The notes below the pieces were generated by a model, which was given only the letters and a program-made list of their open reading frames with translations, did not search any database and was not told where the DNA came from. Made by a program: the position numbers and the translations under genes. A DNA stretch of 64,000 nt from Agromyces albus (lineage in GTDB: Bacteria; Actinomycetota; Actinomycetes; Actinomycetales; Microbacteriaceae), in contig NZ_SDPN01000007.1 in NCBI RefSeq assembly GCF_004134825.1, forward strand, positions 58,522 through 122,521, read 5' to 3'. Positions 53,442 through 61,475 of the stretch are shown here, in pieces. Positions within the stretch are counted from its first letter, which is position 1. Every line of letters begins with the position of its first letter.

Positions 53442-54409
53442 ACACCCTCACCGACCGCTACGTCTGGGCCGCCGCCCGCAACGTGCCCGAGGTCCAGCGA
53501 GCCGAGTTCGCGAACGAACTGCGCGAGCGCATCGGCGACGAGAGCGACGCGCTCATCGCGTCGGGTCACTCGCCCGCCGACGCGGAGGTCGCCGCGCTCA
53601 CCGACCTTGGCGACCCGGCAGCACTCGCGGCGCACTACGTCGACCGGCCGCTTCACCTGATCGGCCCGCGCTACTTCCTCACGTGGTGGCGACTGCTGAA
53701 GCTGCTGCTCGTCGTGGTCCTCCCCATCGCCACCGCGGCTGTACTGCTCGCGCAGCTGCTGTCGGGCGATGCGGTGGGCCAGGCCATCGGCGAGTCCATC
53801 GCGACCGGCATCTCGATCGCGGTGCACCTCGGCTTCTGGACGACGCTCGTCTTCGCCATCATCGAGCGCTCACCGAGCACGGTGAAGGTCGAGATTTGGA
53901 CGCCCGAGCAGCTCCCCCAGGTCCCCGACGCTGGCCGCTCGCACTGGCTCAGCGACCTCATCGCGTCGGCGGTCTTCCTCGTGTTCTTCGCGGGGGCGAT
54001 CATCTGGCAGCAGTTCTTCTCGGTCTACGCGGACGACGCGGGGCAGCCGATCCCGCTCCTCGACCCCGAGCTCTGGTCGTTCTGGCTGCCGTACTTCCTC
54101 GTGCTCATCGCGCTCGAGCTTCTCTTCGCCATCGCCGTGTACACGTGGGGATGGAACTGGTGGCTCGTCGGAGCGAACGTCGTGCTCAACGTCGCCTTCG
54201 CCGTTCCCGCGCTGTGGCTGTTCCTCACCGGGCGCCTCTTCAACGAGGACTACCTCGACGCCGCAGGGTGGCCGTGGGCTGAGGCCGGCGGGATCATCGC
54301 CACGATCATCGCCGTCATGTTCGTCGTCATCCCGACCTGGGACGTGGCCGAAGGGATCATCAAGACAGTGCGCGGCCGGGGCGCGACTCGGGTCACCGCG
54401 GCGGTGTAG
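53438..54409 (+). CDS. HAAS-domain membrane protein partnered with PadR
   Basis: A 323-residue protein. The N-terminal ~65 residues form the helical HAAS domain (VPEVQRAEFANELRERIGDE, DAEVAALTDLGDPAALAAHY) that accompanies PadR regulators; six hydrophobic segments follow. It overlaps padR by an ATGA junction, so both are made together. Its exact role, probably as membrane partner or anti-regulator, is not established here. Confidence 0.88.
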   Translation: MNTLTDRYVWAAARNVPEVQRAEFANELRERIGDESDALIASGHSPADAEVAALTDLGDPAALAAHYVDRPLHLIGPRYFLTWWRLLKLLLVVVLPIATAAVLLAQLLSGDAVGQAIGESIATGISIAVHLGFWTTLVFAIIERSPSTVKVEIWTPEQLPQVPDAGRSHWLSDLIASAVFLVFFAGAIIWQQFFSVYADDAGQPIPLLDPELWSFWLPYFLVLIALELLFAIAVYTWGWNWWLVGANVVLNVAFAVPALWLFLTGRLFNEDYLDAAGWPWAEAGGIIATIIAVMFVVIPTWDVAEGIIKTVRGRGATRVTAAV

Positions 54410-54438
54410 TCCGCCGAATCGCCACCCGTACACAACGA

Positions 54439-55227
54439 CTACTTCGGTTGCATCCGGATGCCGCCGTCGAGCCGAATGGTCTCGCCGTTCAGCATCGGGT
54501 TCGCGATGATCGACAGCACGAGGGCCGCGTACTCGCTCGGGTGCCCGAGCCGCGACGGATGCGGCACCTGGGCTTCGAGCGACTCGCGCACCTCAGCGGG
54601 CATGCCGGCCATCATGGGCGTCTCGAAGATGCCGGGAGCGATCGTCATCACCCTGATGAGGAGCTTCGACAGGTCGCGGGCGAGCGGCAGCGTCATCGCG
54701 GCGACGCCGCCCTTCGAAGCGGAATAGGCGGCCTGGCCGATCTGCCCGTCGAATGCCGCGACCGAGGCCGTGTTCACGATGACGCCGCGCTCGGCGGTGT
54801 CGGGGCCGCCCGGCGCGTGCCCCATCGCCGGCTCGTTCGCGGACATCGCCGCGGCGGAAAGACGCGTCACGTTGAATGTGCCGATGAGGTTCACCCGGAT
54901 GGTCCGCTCGAAGACGTCGAGCGGCGCCGGCCCTTCGCGTCCGACGGTTCGGTTCGCGCTGACGATGCCGGCGCAGTTCACGACGACGCGCAGCGGGGCG
55001 AGGCCTGCGGCCACCTCGATCGCGGCCTGCACCTCGGCTTCACTCGTGACATCCGCCGCGACGAAGCGGGCACGATCGCCGAGCTCTGCCGCGACCTCGT
55101 CGCCGCGCGGGCCCGGAAGATCGACCAGCACGACGGATGCACCGCCGTCGACGAGCGCTTGCGCCGTCGCTCGCCCGAGCCCGGATGCGCCGCCCGTGAC
55201 GATCGCCGATGCGCCCTCGAGTTCCAT
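54439..55227 (-). CDS. Short-chain dehydrogenase, 3-hydroxyacyl-CoA dehydrogenase type
   Basis: A 262-residue SDR. NAD motif [23 protein letters not shown], catalytic Ser in [15 protein letters not shown] and YSASKGG (Tyr/Lys). The [20 protein letters not shown] stretch and C-terminal [14 protein letters not shown] resemble type II 3-hydroxyacyl-CoA dehydrogenase (HSD17B10-like). With the thiolase 53 bp upstream on the same strand it would carry out the last two steps of a beta-oxidation, perhaps of branched or aromatic acyl-CoAs. Confidence 0.9.
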   Translation of the reverse strand: MELEGASAIVTGGASGLGRATAQALVDGGASVVLVDLPGPRGDEVAAELGDRARFVAADVTSEAEVQAAIEVAAGLAPLRVVVNCAGIVSANRTVGREGPAPLDVFERTIRVNLIGTFNVTRLSAAAMSANEPAMGHAPGGPDTAERGVIVNTASVAAFDGQIGQAAYSASKGGVAAMTLPLARDLSKLLIRVMTIAPGIFETPMMAGMPAEVRESLEAQVPHPSRLGHPSEYAALVLSIIANPMLNGETIRLDGGIRMQPK

Positions 55228-55280
55228 GTGTTGTCCTTTCGTCGCGTACAGCGGAAGGCCGGATGAAGTTCAGGAACCCG

Positions 55281-56456
55281 TCAGACGCGTTCGATGATCG
55301 TGGCGTTCGCCATGCCGCCGCCCTCGCACATCGTCTGGAGGCCGTAGCGTCCGCCGCTCGCCTCGAGTTGGTTGACGAGGGTCGTGAGCAGTCGCGTTCC
55401 CGAGGATCCGAGCGCGTGGCCCAGGGCGATCGCGCCGCCTCGCGGGTTGAGCTTCGTGGCATCCGCACCGGTCTCGCGCAGCCAGGCGAGCGGCACCGAG
55501 GCGAAGGCCTCGTTCACCTCGTAGATGTCGATGTCGTCGTGCGTGAGGCCGGCCCGCTCGAGCACGCGAGCCGTCGCGGGGATCACGCCCGTGAGCATGA
55601 GCATGGGATCGCTGCCGACCACCGAGAACGAGCGGAACCTGGCTCGCGGCGTGAACCCGAGCTTCTCGGCGCGCTCGGCGCTCATGATGAGGGCGCCCGA
55701 GGCACCGTCGGTGAGCGGCGAGGAGTTGCCCGCGGTGATGCGCCACTCGACGTCGGGGAACCGCTCGGCGAGCTCGTCGGTGCGGAATGCGGGCTTGAGC
55801 CCCGCGAGCGAGTCGACAGAGGTGTCGAGCCGGACGGTCTCATCGGTGAGGGTGTCGACTCCGGCGACCGGCACGACTTCGCTCGCGAACGCACCTGAGG
55901 ACTGCGCGACGGCGGCGAGCGTGTGCGAATGTGCCGCGAACTCATCGAGCTCGGCGCGCGAGAGCTCCCACTTCGCCGCGATGAGCTCGGCGGAGACGCC
56001 CTGGTTCACGAGGCCGTCGGGATAGCGGGAGCGGACGCGGTCGCTATAGGGATCGGCGCCGGCGGTGCTCGAGCCGAGTCGCACGCGGCTCATCGACTCG
56101 ACGCCGCACGCGATGACGATGTCGGCCTGGCCGGCGAGCACGGCCTGCGCGGCGAACGCGGCGGCCTGCTGGCTCGAGCCGCACTGCCGGTCGATCGTCG
56201 TGCCCGGCACCGAGTCGGGAAAGCCCGCGGCGAGCAGCGCATTGCGGGTGACGTTGTAGCTCTGCTCGCCGATCTGGCTGACGCATCCGCCGATCACGTC
56301 GTCGACGAGGGCGGGGTCGAGGTCGTTGCGCGAGATCAGGGCGTCGAGCACGTCGGCGAGGAGGTCGACGGGATGGATGCCGGAGAGGATGCCTCCGGGC
56401 TTGCCTCGCCCCACTGGCGTGCGAACGACGTCGACGATGACGGCTTCGGTGCTCAT
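55281..56456 (-). CDS. Acetyl-CoA acyltransferase (thiolase II family)
   Basis: A 391-residue degradative thiolase. Acyl-carrying Cys in TTIDRQCGSSQQA, His in GGAIALGHALGSSGTRLL and the second catalytic Cys in MCEGGGMANATIIE. It cleaves 3-ketoacyl-CoA with CoA to acetyl-CoA. It precedes the SDR gene in a leftward pair. Chain-length preference is unknown. Confidence 0.94.
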   Translation of the reverse strand: MSTEAVIVDVVRTPVGRGKPGGILSGIHPVDLLADVLDALISRNDLDPALVDDVIGGCVSQIGEQSYNVTRNALLAAGFPDSVPGTTIDRQCGSSQQAAAFAAQAVLAGQADIVIACGVESMSRVRLGSSTAGADPYSDRVRSRYPDGLVNQGVSAELIAAKWELSRAELDEFAAHSHTLAAVAQSSGAFASEVVPVAGVDTLTDETVRLDTSVDSLAGLKPAFRTDELAERFPDVEWRITAGNSSPLTDGASGALIMSAERAEKLGFTPRARFRSFSVVGSDPMLMLTGVIPATARVLERAGLTHDDIDIYEVNEAFASVPLAWLRETGADATKLNPRGGAIALGHALGSSGTRLLTTLVNQLEASGGRYGLQTMCEGGGMANATIIERV

Positions 56457-56523
56457 GGGTCAAGACTACGTCGGGTCACGGAGATGACGGATGCACCGGC
56501 CCGACGCGCGCTCCGCAGCCCGC

Positions 56524-56844
56524 TCAGGCTGCAGTGCCGGGCGCGTCGTCGACGAAGCTGATGTCGTAGACCGCGATGCGCTGCGGCACGCCGGCGAAGA
56601 CCGCGGCGCGCGGCTCGGACGCCAGGTACTCCGCTTCGACGCGCAGGAACTCGTCGCGATCGCCCGGCGTGCTGACCGCCCAGACGAATTGGTTCGACTC
56701 GCGGATGCCGTAGGCGAACTCGATCGTGAACCCGGCGGCCGGCCTCACGGCGGGCATGGACCCCTGCCACCACTCGATGAAGTCGTCGTACTCTCCGTCG
56801 ACGAGCGTGTACCGGCGCAATTGGATCGTCTTCACCCGGCCCAT
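56524..56844 (-). CDS. NIPSNAP-like small protein
   Basis: A 106-residue ferredoxin-like-fold (dimeric alpha-beta barrel) protein: TIQLRRYTLVDGEYDDFIEW is the NIPSNAP-type opening, followed by AGFTIEFAYGIRESNQFVWA. Family members have no firm biochemical role. ATG 56844 and GTG 56835 are both possible starts; the former is given. It may be co-transcribed with the thiolase gene 67 bp downstream. Confidence 0.75.
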   Translation of the reverse strand: MGRVKTIQLRRYTLVDGEYDDFIEWWQGSMPAVRPAAGFTIEFAYGIRESNQFVWAVSTPGDRDEFLRVEAEYLASEPRAAVFAGVPQRIAVYDISFVDDAPGTAA

Positions 56845-56976
56845 TCTGCCGTGCATCAGCGGCGGTCGTCGACGACACGAAGCCGATCTCCTGCGGTTCA
56901 GCGCAGCCACGAAACGACCGAACAGCGAGAAGTACACCCCTTGCTACGTCAGGCTCGAGAGGCGTAATTGTTGGTC

Positions 56977-57162
56977 ATGAAGGAGCCGATGAGTTGGGCC
57001 GAATATCGCGCGGCACATTGGGTCACCGATGATGACGAGCCGGCCGCGTTCGCGGCCTATATGAATTCCCTCTCCGGCGGCGCCCAGGACGGCGCTGCCC
57101 CGTCCCGAATCGGCGGGGACGAATCCCCCGCGCATGACTCAGGAAGCGGACCCGATGCGTGA
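56977..57162 (+). CDS. Small hypothetical protein, 61 aa
   Basis: An acidic protein beginning MKEPMSWAEYRAAHWVTDDD and ending in a disordered Ser/Gly/Asp tail; no signal or membrane segment. TAATTG (56965-56970) could be its -10 with a near-leaderless start. An inner ATG at 56989 has AAGGAG before it. Codon third positions are GC-poorer than in neighbours (AAT, TAT, TTC mix), so it may be a recent or weakly expressed gene. Function unknown. Confidence 0.5.
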   Translation: MKEPMSWAEYRAAHWVTDDDEPAAFAAYMNSLSGGAQDGAAPSRIGGDESPAHDSGSGPDA

Positions 57163-57246
57163 TGCTGATCGCTCGTGAGGTGGCCACGGTTCACCAAGAT
57201 GACGGCCCTTGATTGAGACCATCCCCGGCCGCCTCGGCGCGCGTGC

Positions 57247-57378
57247 TCAGCTGAAGGTCGTCCCCACTGCGAGCACGACGAGGACCGTTGTCAGAAAGGC
57301 CAACAGCAGTCCGCCGGCCGCTCGATCGCTGAGTTCCTCTGCGAAATCCACCGGATGCGATTCAGGCCGTTCGTTCAT
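57247..57378 (-). CDS. Small single-pass membrane protein, 43 aa
   Basis: A short frame on the - strand: MNERPESHPVDFAEELSDRA followed by a 20-residue hydrophobic helix (GGLLLAFLTTVLVVLAVG) and a TTFS end. GGAGGGG stands 6 bases before ATG 57378, a near-perfect ribosome site, which is the main reason to believe it. An ATG six bases upstream would leave no spacing. Function unknown; single-helix small proteins often modulate larger membrane complexes. Confidence 0.6.
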   Translation of the reverse strand: MNERPESHPVDFAEELSDRAAGGLLLAFLTTVLVVLAVGTTFS

Positions 57379-57546
57379 GGTCATCCCCTCCGGCGCGTGT
57401 CGTCACGAACGCTTGGTGTCACGAACACGGTACGCGGCAATCGGCCGAACGGCGGCGGGGTTGACGTTCCGGGAGTCAATTCGTTAAAGAGCGAACGAGA
57501 CCCCTGTGACTGCGGTTCCCACGCACTGCTCGCAACCGCCGCGACG

Positions 57547-57560
57547 CATCGTATACGATG
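57547..57560. promoter_or_regulatory. CATCGTATACGATG palindrome, candidate GntR/FCD operator
   Basis: A perfect 14-bp palindrome centred on GTATAC, 67 bp upstream of the hydratase start, overlapping a possible -10 (TACGAT). FCD-subfamily GntR proteins commonly bind such short GTATAC-centred sites. A 10-of-12 match (ATCGTATATCAT) is found at 59219-59230 in front of the FAH-RraA gene. The regulator is probably the one at 60733-61467. Confidence 0.7.
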
Positions 57561-57626
57561 TCGAATACTCGGCCTTCGCGATTCCCGCACGATCGCCCCG
57601 AGTCTCGACAACGAAGTGGAGCATCG

Positions 57627-58412
57627 GTGCTTGACCCATCACAGATCGCGGCGATCGCCGACGAGCTCCTCGCCGCCGATCGGGATCGCACGACCGTGCC
57701 GCTCCTGACGGCTCGCAACCCCGGCATGACGGTCGACGACGCGTATGCCGTGCAGCACCTCTGGGCGGAGCGCCGAGCGGCCGCCGGGCGACGCATCGTG
57801 GGCCGGAAGATCGGCTTGACGTCGAAGGTCATGCAAGTGGCGACCGGCATCACCGAACCCGACTACGGCGTGATCTTCGATGACATGGTGATCGAGTCCG
57901 GGGCATCCGTCGAGTTCGACCGTTTCTCGAACGTGCGCATCGAGGTCGAGCTCGCCTTCGTGCTCTCGAAGCCGCTCGTAGGGCCGAACACGACGCTCGC
58001 CGACGCACTCGACGCCACGGCGTACGTGGTGCCGGCGCTCGAGATCCTCAACTCGCACGTCGAGCTGCAGGGCCGCACGATCGTCGACACGATCTCCGAC
58101 AATGCCGCGATGGGCGCGATGGTCGTCGGTGATCGTCGCGTGGAGGTCGACGAGGTCGACCTTCGCTGGGTCTCGGCGCTGCTCTCCCGCAACGAGACGA
58201 TCGAGGAGTCGGGCGTCGCAGCCGCGGTGCTCGGGCATCCGGCGATGGGCGTCGCGTGGCTCGCGAACAAGCTCGCGCAGCACGGGCAGTCGCTCGGCGA
58301 GGGCGAGATCATCCTCGCGGGCTCCTTCACCCGGCCGATGTGGGTCGAGCGAGGCGACACGGTGCACGCCGACTACCGAGAGTTGGGAGCAGTGACATGC
58401 CGGTTCGAATGA
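57627..58412 (+). CDS. hpaH: 2-oxo-hept-4-ene-1,7-dioate hydratase
   Basis: A 261-residue hydratase of the homoprotocatechuate meta pathway, related to MhpD/XylJ. Marks: GRKIGLTSKVMQVATGITEPDYG, SNVRIEVELAFVLSKPLVG, VVPALEILNSHV and NAAMGAMVVG. GTG 57627 is chosen (GGAG 5 bases upstream); an ATG at 57558 would fall inside the operator palindrome. The aldolase gene overlaps its 3' end by 16 bp. Confidence 0.9.
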   Translation: MLDPSQIAAIADELLAADRDRTTVPLLTARNPGMTVDDAYAVQHLWAERRAAAGRRIVGRKIGLTSKVMQVATGITEPDYGVIFDDMVIESGASVEFDRFSNVRIEVELAFVLSKPLVGPNTTLADALDATAYVVPALEILNSHVELQGRTIVDTISDNAAMGAMVVGDRRVEVDEVDLRWVSALLSRNETIEESGVAAAVLGHPAMGVAWLANKLAQHGQSLGEGEIILAGSFTRPMWVERGDTVHADYRELGAVTCRFE

Positions 58413-59188
58413 CACTTCCGCCGACGCTCGCCGCGCGGATCGCGGCATCCGATCGCCCGCAGTTCGGCGTGTGGGTGTGCTCGGCGAGCGCGGTGAACGC
58501 CGAGATCGCCGCGGGCAGCGGACTCGACGTCGTGCTCATCGACGCCGAGCACTCGCCGAACAGCCTCGAGTCGATCCTCGCGCAGCTGCAGGCGGTCGCC
58601 GCCTACCCGGTGACCCCGCTCGTGCGCCCGCCGTTCGGCGACCCGGTCGCCATCAAGCAGTACCTCGACATCGGCGTGCAGAACCTGCTCATCCCGATGG
58701 TCGACTCGGCCGACCAGGCTGAGGCCATGGTGCGCGCCGTGCGGTATCCCCCGCACGGGATCCGGGGCGTCGGCAGCGCGCTCGCTCGCGCCTCCCGGTG
58801 GAACCGCGTCGAGGGCTACCTCGCGGATGCCGCGTCGACGATCTCGCTCTTCGTGCAGATCGAGTCGGCGGCGGCGGTCGAGCACGTCGACGAGATCGCG
58901 GCCGTCGAGGGGGTCGACGGCATCCTGGTCGGACCGGCCGACCTCGCGGCGTCGATGGGACTCATCGGGCAGCAGGAGCACCCCGACGTCGTCGCAGGCG
59001 TGATGCGGTCGATCGCGGCGGCCAAGTCGGCCGGCAAGCCGGCGGGCGTCAACGCCTTCGCACCGGCGGTGGCCGACCGGTACGCCGAGGCGGGCGCTGC
59101 GCTCGTGCTGGTCGGCGCCGACGTGTCGCTGCTCGCCCGCTCGACGGAAGCGCTCGCCGATCGCTTCATCGGTGCGTCGCGTCCCTGA
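58397..59188 (+). CDS. hpaI: 4-hydroxy-2-oxoheptanedioate aldolase
   Basis: A 263-residue class II pyruvate aldolase splitting 4-hydroxy-2-oxoheptane-1,7-dioate into pyruvate and succinic semialdehyde. Marks: FGVWVCSASAVNAEIAAGSG, VLIDAEHSPNSLES (catalytic His and acid), GVQNLLIPMVDS, metal Glu in LFVQIESA and metal Asp in GILVGPADLAASMG. It follows the hydratase directly and acts on its product. Confidence 0.93.
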   Translation: MPVRMTLPPTLAARIAASDRPQFGVWVCSASAVNAEIAAGSGLDVVLIDAEHSPNSLESILAQLQAVAAYPVTPLVRPPFGDPVAIKQYLDIGVQNLLIPMVDSADQAEAMVRAVRYPPHGIRGVGSALARASRWNRVEGYLADAASTISLFVQIESAAAVEHVDEIAAVEGVDGILVGPADLAASMGLIGQQEHPDVVAGVMRSIAAAKSAGKPAGVNAFAPAVADRYAEAGAALVLVGADVSLLARSTEALADRFIGASRP

Positions 59189-59218
59189 CCCGGTCTCGAT
59201 CTGGACGAGTGTCACCAG

Positions 59219-59230
59219 ATCGTATATCAT
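59219..59230. promoter_or_regulatory. Second, imperfect operator-like site
   Basis: ATCGTATATCAT matches 10 of 12 central bases of the palindrome at 57547-57560. It lies 28 bp upstream of the FAH-RraA fusion gene, in the 69-bp gap after hpaI; a GATATC follows at 59235-59240. Confidence 0.5.
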
Positions 59231-59257
59231 TTCAGATATCTACAGACGAGGACGTCC

Positions 59258-60736
59258 ATGACCATCGATGGCATCGCCACCCCCGGCAAGATCATCGCCG
59301 TGCACCTCAACTACCCGTCGAGGGCGGCCCAGCGCGGTCGCACGCCCTCCGCGCCGAGCTACTTCCTGAAGCCCGCCTCCTCCGTCGCTCCCTCGGGCGG
59401 CACTCTCGAGCGCCCCGCCGGCACCGAGCTCCTCGCGTTCGAGGGCGAGATCGCGCTCGTGATCGGCGAGCCCGCACGCCGGGTCTCCCCCGCCGACGGG
59501 TGGAGGCACGTCGCATCCGTCACGGCAGCGAACGACTTCGGCCTCTACGACCTGCGCGCCGCAGACAAGGGATCGAACGTGCGCTCGAAGGGCGGCGACG
59601 GCTTCACGCCGCTCGGCCCCGCGCTGATCCCCGCGGCATCCGTCGACCCCGCAGGTCTTCGCGTGCGCACGTGGGTGAACGGCGCCCTCGTGCAGGAGGA
59701 CTCGAGCGGCACGCTGCTCTTCCCGTTCGGGCAGCTCGTCGCCGACCTCTCGCAGCTGTTGACCCTCGAGACCGGCGACGTCATCCTCACAGGCACGCCC
59801 GCCGGCTCCTCGGTCGTCGTGCCCGGCGAGGTCGTCGAGGTCGAGGTCGATGCCCCGGATGCCGCGGGCCACCCCACCTCGGGCCGCCTCGTCACGACGA
59901 TCACCGCGGGCACGGCGCCCTTCGGCGATTTCGGCGCGAAGCCCGCGACCGACGACCTGCAGCGCATCGAGGCGTGGGGCGATCGCGAGCGCGCGGGCCT
60001 GCCTGAACCCGCGCCCGAGCCTGAGCCCAATTCCGCCTTCGAGCTGACCCCGGCCCTCCGCGAGCACCTCTCGACCGTCGGCGTCGCGACCCTCTCGGTG
60101 GCGCTCCGCAAGCGCGGCTATCACGACGTCTTCATCGAGGGCGTGCACTCGAACCATCCCGGCCGCCGCCTCGTCGGGCGCGCGAAGACCGTGCGCTTCA
60201 TCGCGTTCCGTCCCGACCTCTTCGAACGGCACGGCGGCGGCTTCAATGCGCAGAAGCGGGCGTTCGACACGGTCGAGCCCGGCGAGGTGCTCGTGATCGA
60301 GGCCCGCGGCGAGCGCGGCACGGGCACCGTGGGCGACGTGCTCGCCTTGCGTGCCCAGGTGCGCGGCGCGGCCGGCATCGTCACCGACGGCGGCGTGCGC
60401 GACGCCGAGGCCGTCGCAGGGTTCGAGATACCGGTGTTCTCGCAGGGCCCGCACCCGTCGGTGCTCGGCCGCAAGCACGTGCCTTGGGAGACGGATGCCA
60501 CGATCACGTGCGGCGGCGCGGCCGTGCAGCCCGGCGACGTCATCGTGGGCGACGGCGACGGCGTCATCGTGATCCCGCCGCACCTCGTCGAGGAGGTCGT
60601 GGCCGAGGCGGTCGCACAGGAGCAGGAGGACGCGTATGTCGCCGAGCAGGTGGCGGCCGGGGCATCCGTCGACGGACTCTTCCCCATGAACGCCGAGTGG
60701 AAGGCGCGCTACCGCGCCGAGGTGGAGGGCCGATGA
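59258..60736 (+). CDS. Fumarylacetoacetate hydrolase-family / RraA-like fusion protein
   Basis: A 492-residue two-domain protein. Residues ~1-245 are an FAH-fold domain (AFEGEIALVIGEPARRV, ASVTAANDFGLYDLR, SKGGDGFTPLGPALI, GDVILTGTPAGSSVVV), the fold of HpaG decarboxylase/isomerase. A Pro/Glu linker (PEPAPEPEPN) leads to an RraA/HMG-aldolase-like domain (~265-480: GTVGDVLALRAQVRGAAGIV, TDGGVRDAEAV, GDVIVGDGDGVIVIP). E. coli HpaG has two FAH domains instead. It probably does the decarboxylation and isomerisation steps before HpaH; what the RraA half does is open. Confidence 0.88.
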   Translation: MTIDGIATPGKIIAVHLNYPSRAAQRGRTPSAPSYFLKPASSVAPSGGTLERPAGTELLAFEGEIALVIGEPARRVSPADGWRHVASVTAANDFGLYDLRAADKGSNVRSKGGDGFTPLGPALIPAASVDPAGLRVRTWVNGALVQEDSSGTLLFPFGQLVADLSQLLTLETGDVILTGTPAGSSVVVPGEVVEVEVDAPDAAGHPTSGRLVTTITAGTAPFGDFGAKPATDDLQRIEAWGDRERAGLPEPAPEPEPNSAFELTPALREHLSTVGVATLSVALRKRGYHDVFIEGVHSNHPGRRLVGRAKTVRFIAFRPDLFERHGGGFNAQKRAFDTVEPGEVLVIEARGERGTGTVGDVLALRAQVRGAAGIVTDGGVRDAEAVAGFEIPVFSQGPHPSVLGRKHVPWETDATITCGGAAVQPGDVIVGDGDGVIVIPPHLVEEVVAEAVAQEQEDAYVAEQVAAGASVDGLFPMNAEWKARYRAEVEGR

Positions 60737-61467
60737 GCGCCGAGCGGATGCATCCCATCGAAAGCAAATCGCAGCAGGCCTATCGCTTCATCCGCGCACG
60801 CATCGACGACGGCCGGTACGTGCCGGGGTTCCGGCTCGTGCTCGGGCAGATCGCGCGCGAGCTCGATGTGAGCGTCGTGCCGGTGCGCGAGGCGATCCGG
60901 CTGCTCGAGGCCGAGGGGCTCGTGACGTTCGAGCGCAACGTCGGCGCGCAGGTCGCCCTCATCAAAGAGGCCGAGTACCTGCACACGATGCAGACGCTCT
61001 CGATCGTGGAGGGCGCCGCCACCTCGATGTCGGCGCCGTATCTCACCCCAGAGCATCTGCGGCGAGCGCGCGAGATCAACGAGCGGATGCGTCGGACGCT
61101 CGCCGACTTCGATCCGCACCGCTTCACCGCGCTGAACCTCGAGTTCCACTCCGTGCTCTTCGAGGAGTGCCCGAATCCGCACATCCTCGACCTCGTGCAC
61201 CGGGGCTGGAATCGCATGAAGATGCTGCGCGACTCGTCGTTCAGTTTCGTGCCGGGGCGCGCACACGACTCGGTCGAGGAGCACGAACGCCTCGTCGAAC
61301 TCATCGAGTCGGGCGCAGCGCCGCTCGAGATCGAGCTCGCAGCCCGGCAGCACCGCGCCGCGACCCTCGACGCGGTGCTCGCCTACCAGGCCTCGCACAA
61401 GCTCGCCGTCGGCCAGTCAGCCGCAGCAGCAGACCCTGATCACGCACTCACCGCGTCGAACGACTAG
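60733..61467 (+). CDS. GntR-family transcriptional regulator, FCD subgroup
   Basis: A 244-residue regulator. The winged helix (QAYRFIRARIDDGRYVPGFR, IARELDVSVVPVREAIRLLE) is followed by an FCD effector domain with helical Asp/His residues (FTALNLEFHSVLFEECPNP, SVEEHERLVELIESG, ARQHRAATL) that usually bind a metal and an organic acid. It overlaps the fusion gene by 4 bp and lies inside the cluster, so it most likely senses a pathway intermediate and binds the GTATAC palindromes. Confidence 0.92.
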   Translation: MSAERMHPIESKSQQAYRFIRARIDDGRYVPGFRLVLGQIARELDVSVVPVREAIRLLEAEGLVTFERNVGAQVALIKEAEYLHTMQTLSIVEGAATSMSAPYLTPEHLRRAREINERMRRTLADFDPHRFTALNLEFHSVLFEECPNPHILDLVHRGWNRMKMLRDSSFSFVPGRAHDSVEEHERLVELIESGAAPLEIELAARQHRAATLDAVLAYQASHKLAVGQSAAAADPDHALTASND

Positions 61468-61475
61468 GACCAGAC

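Noticed and set aside
57558..57626. ATG 57558 as start of the hydratase
   Set aside because: It lies within the operator palindrome, has no ribosome site and adds an Arg/Pro-rich stretch with no similarity; GTG 57627 has GGAG in front.
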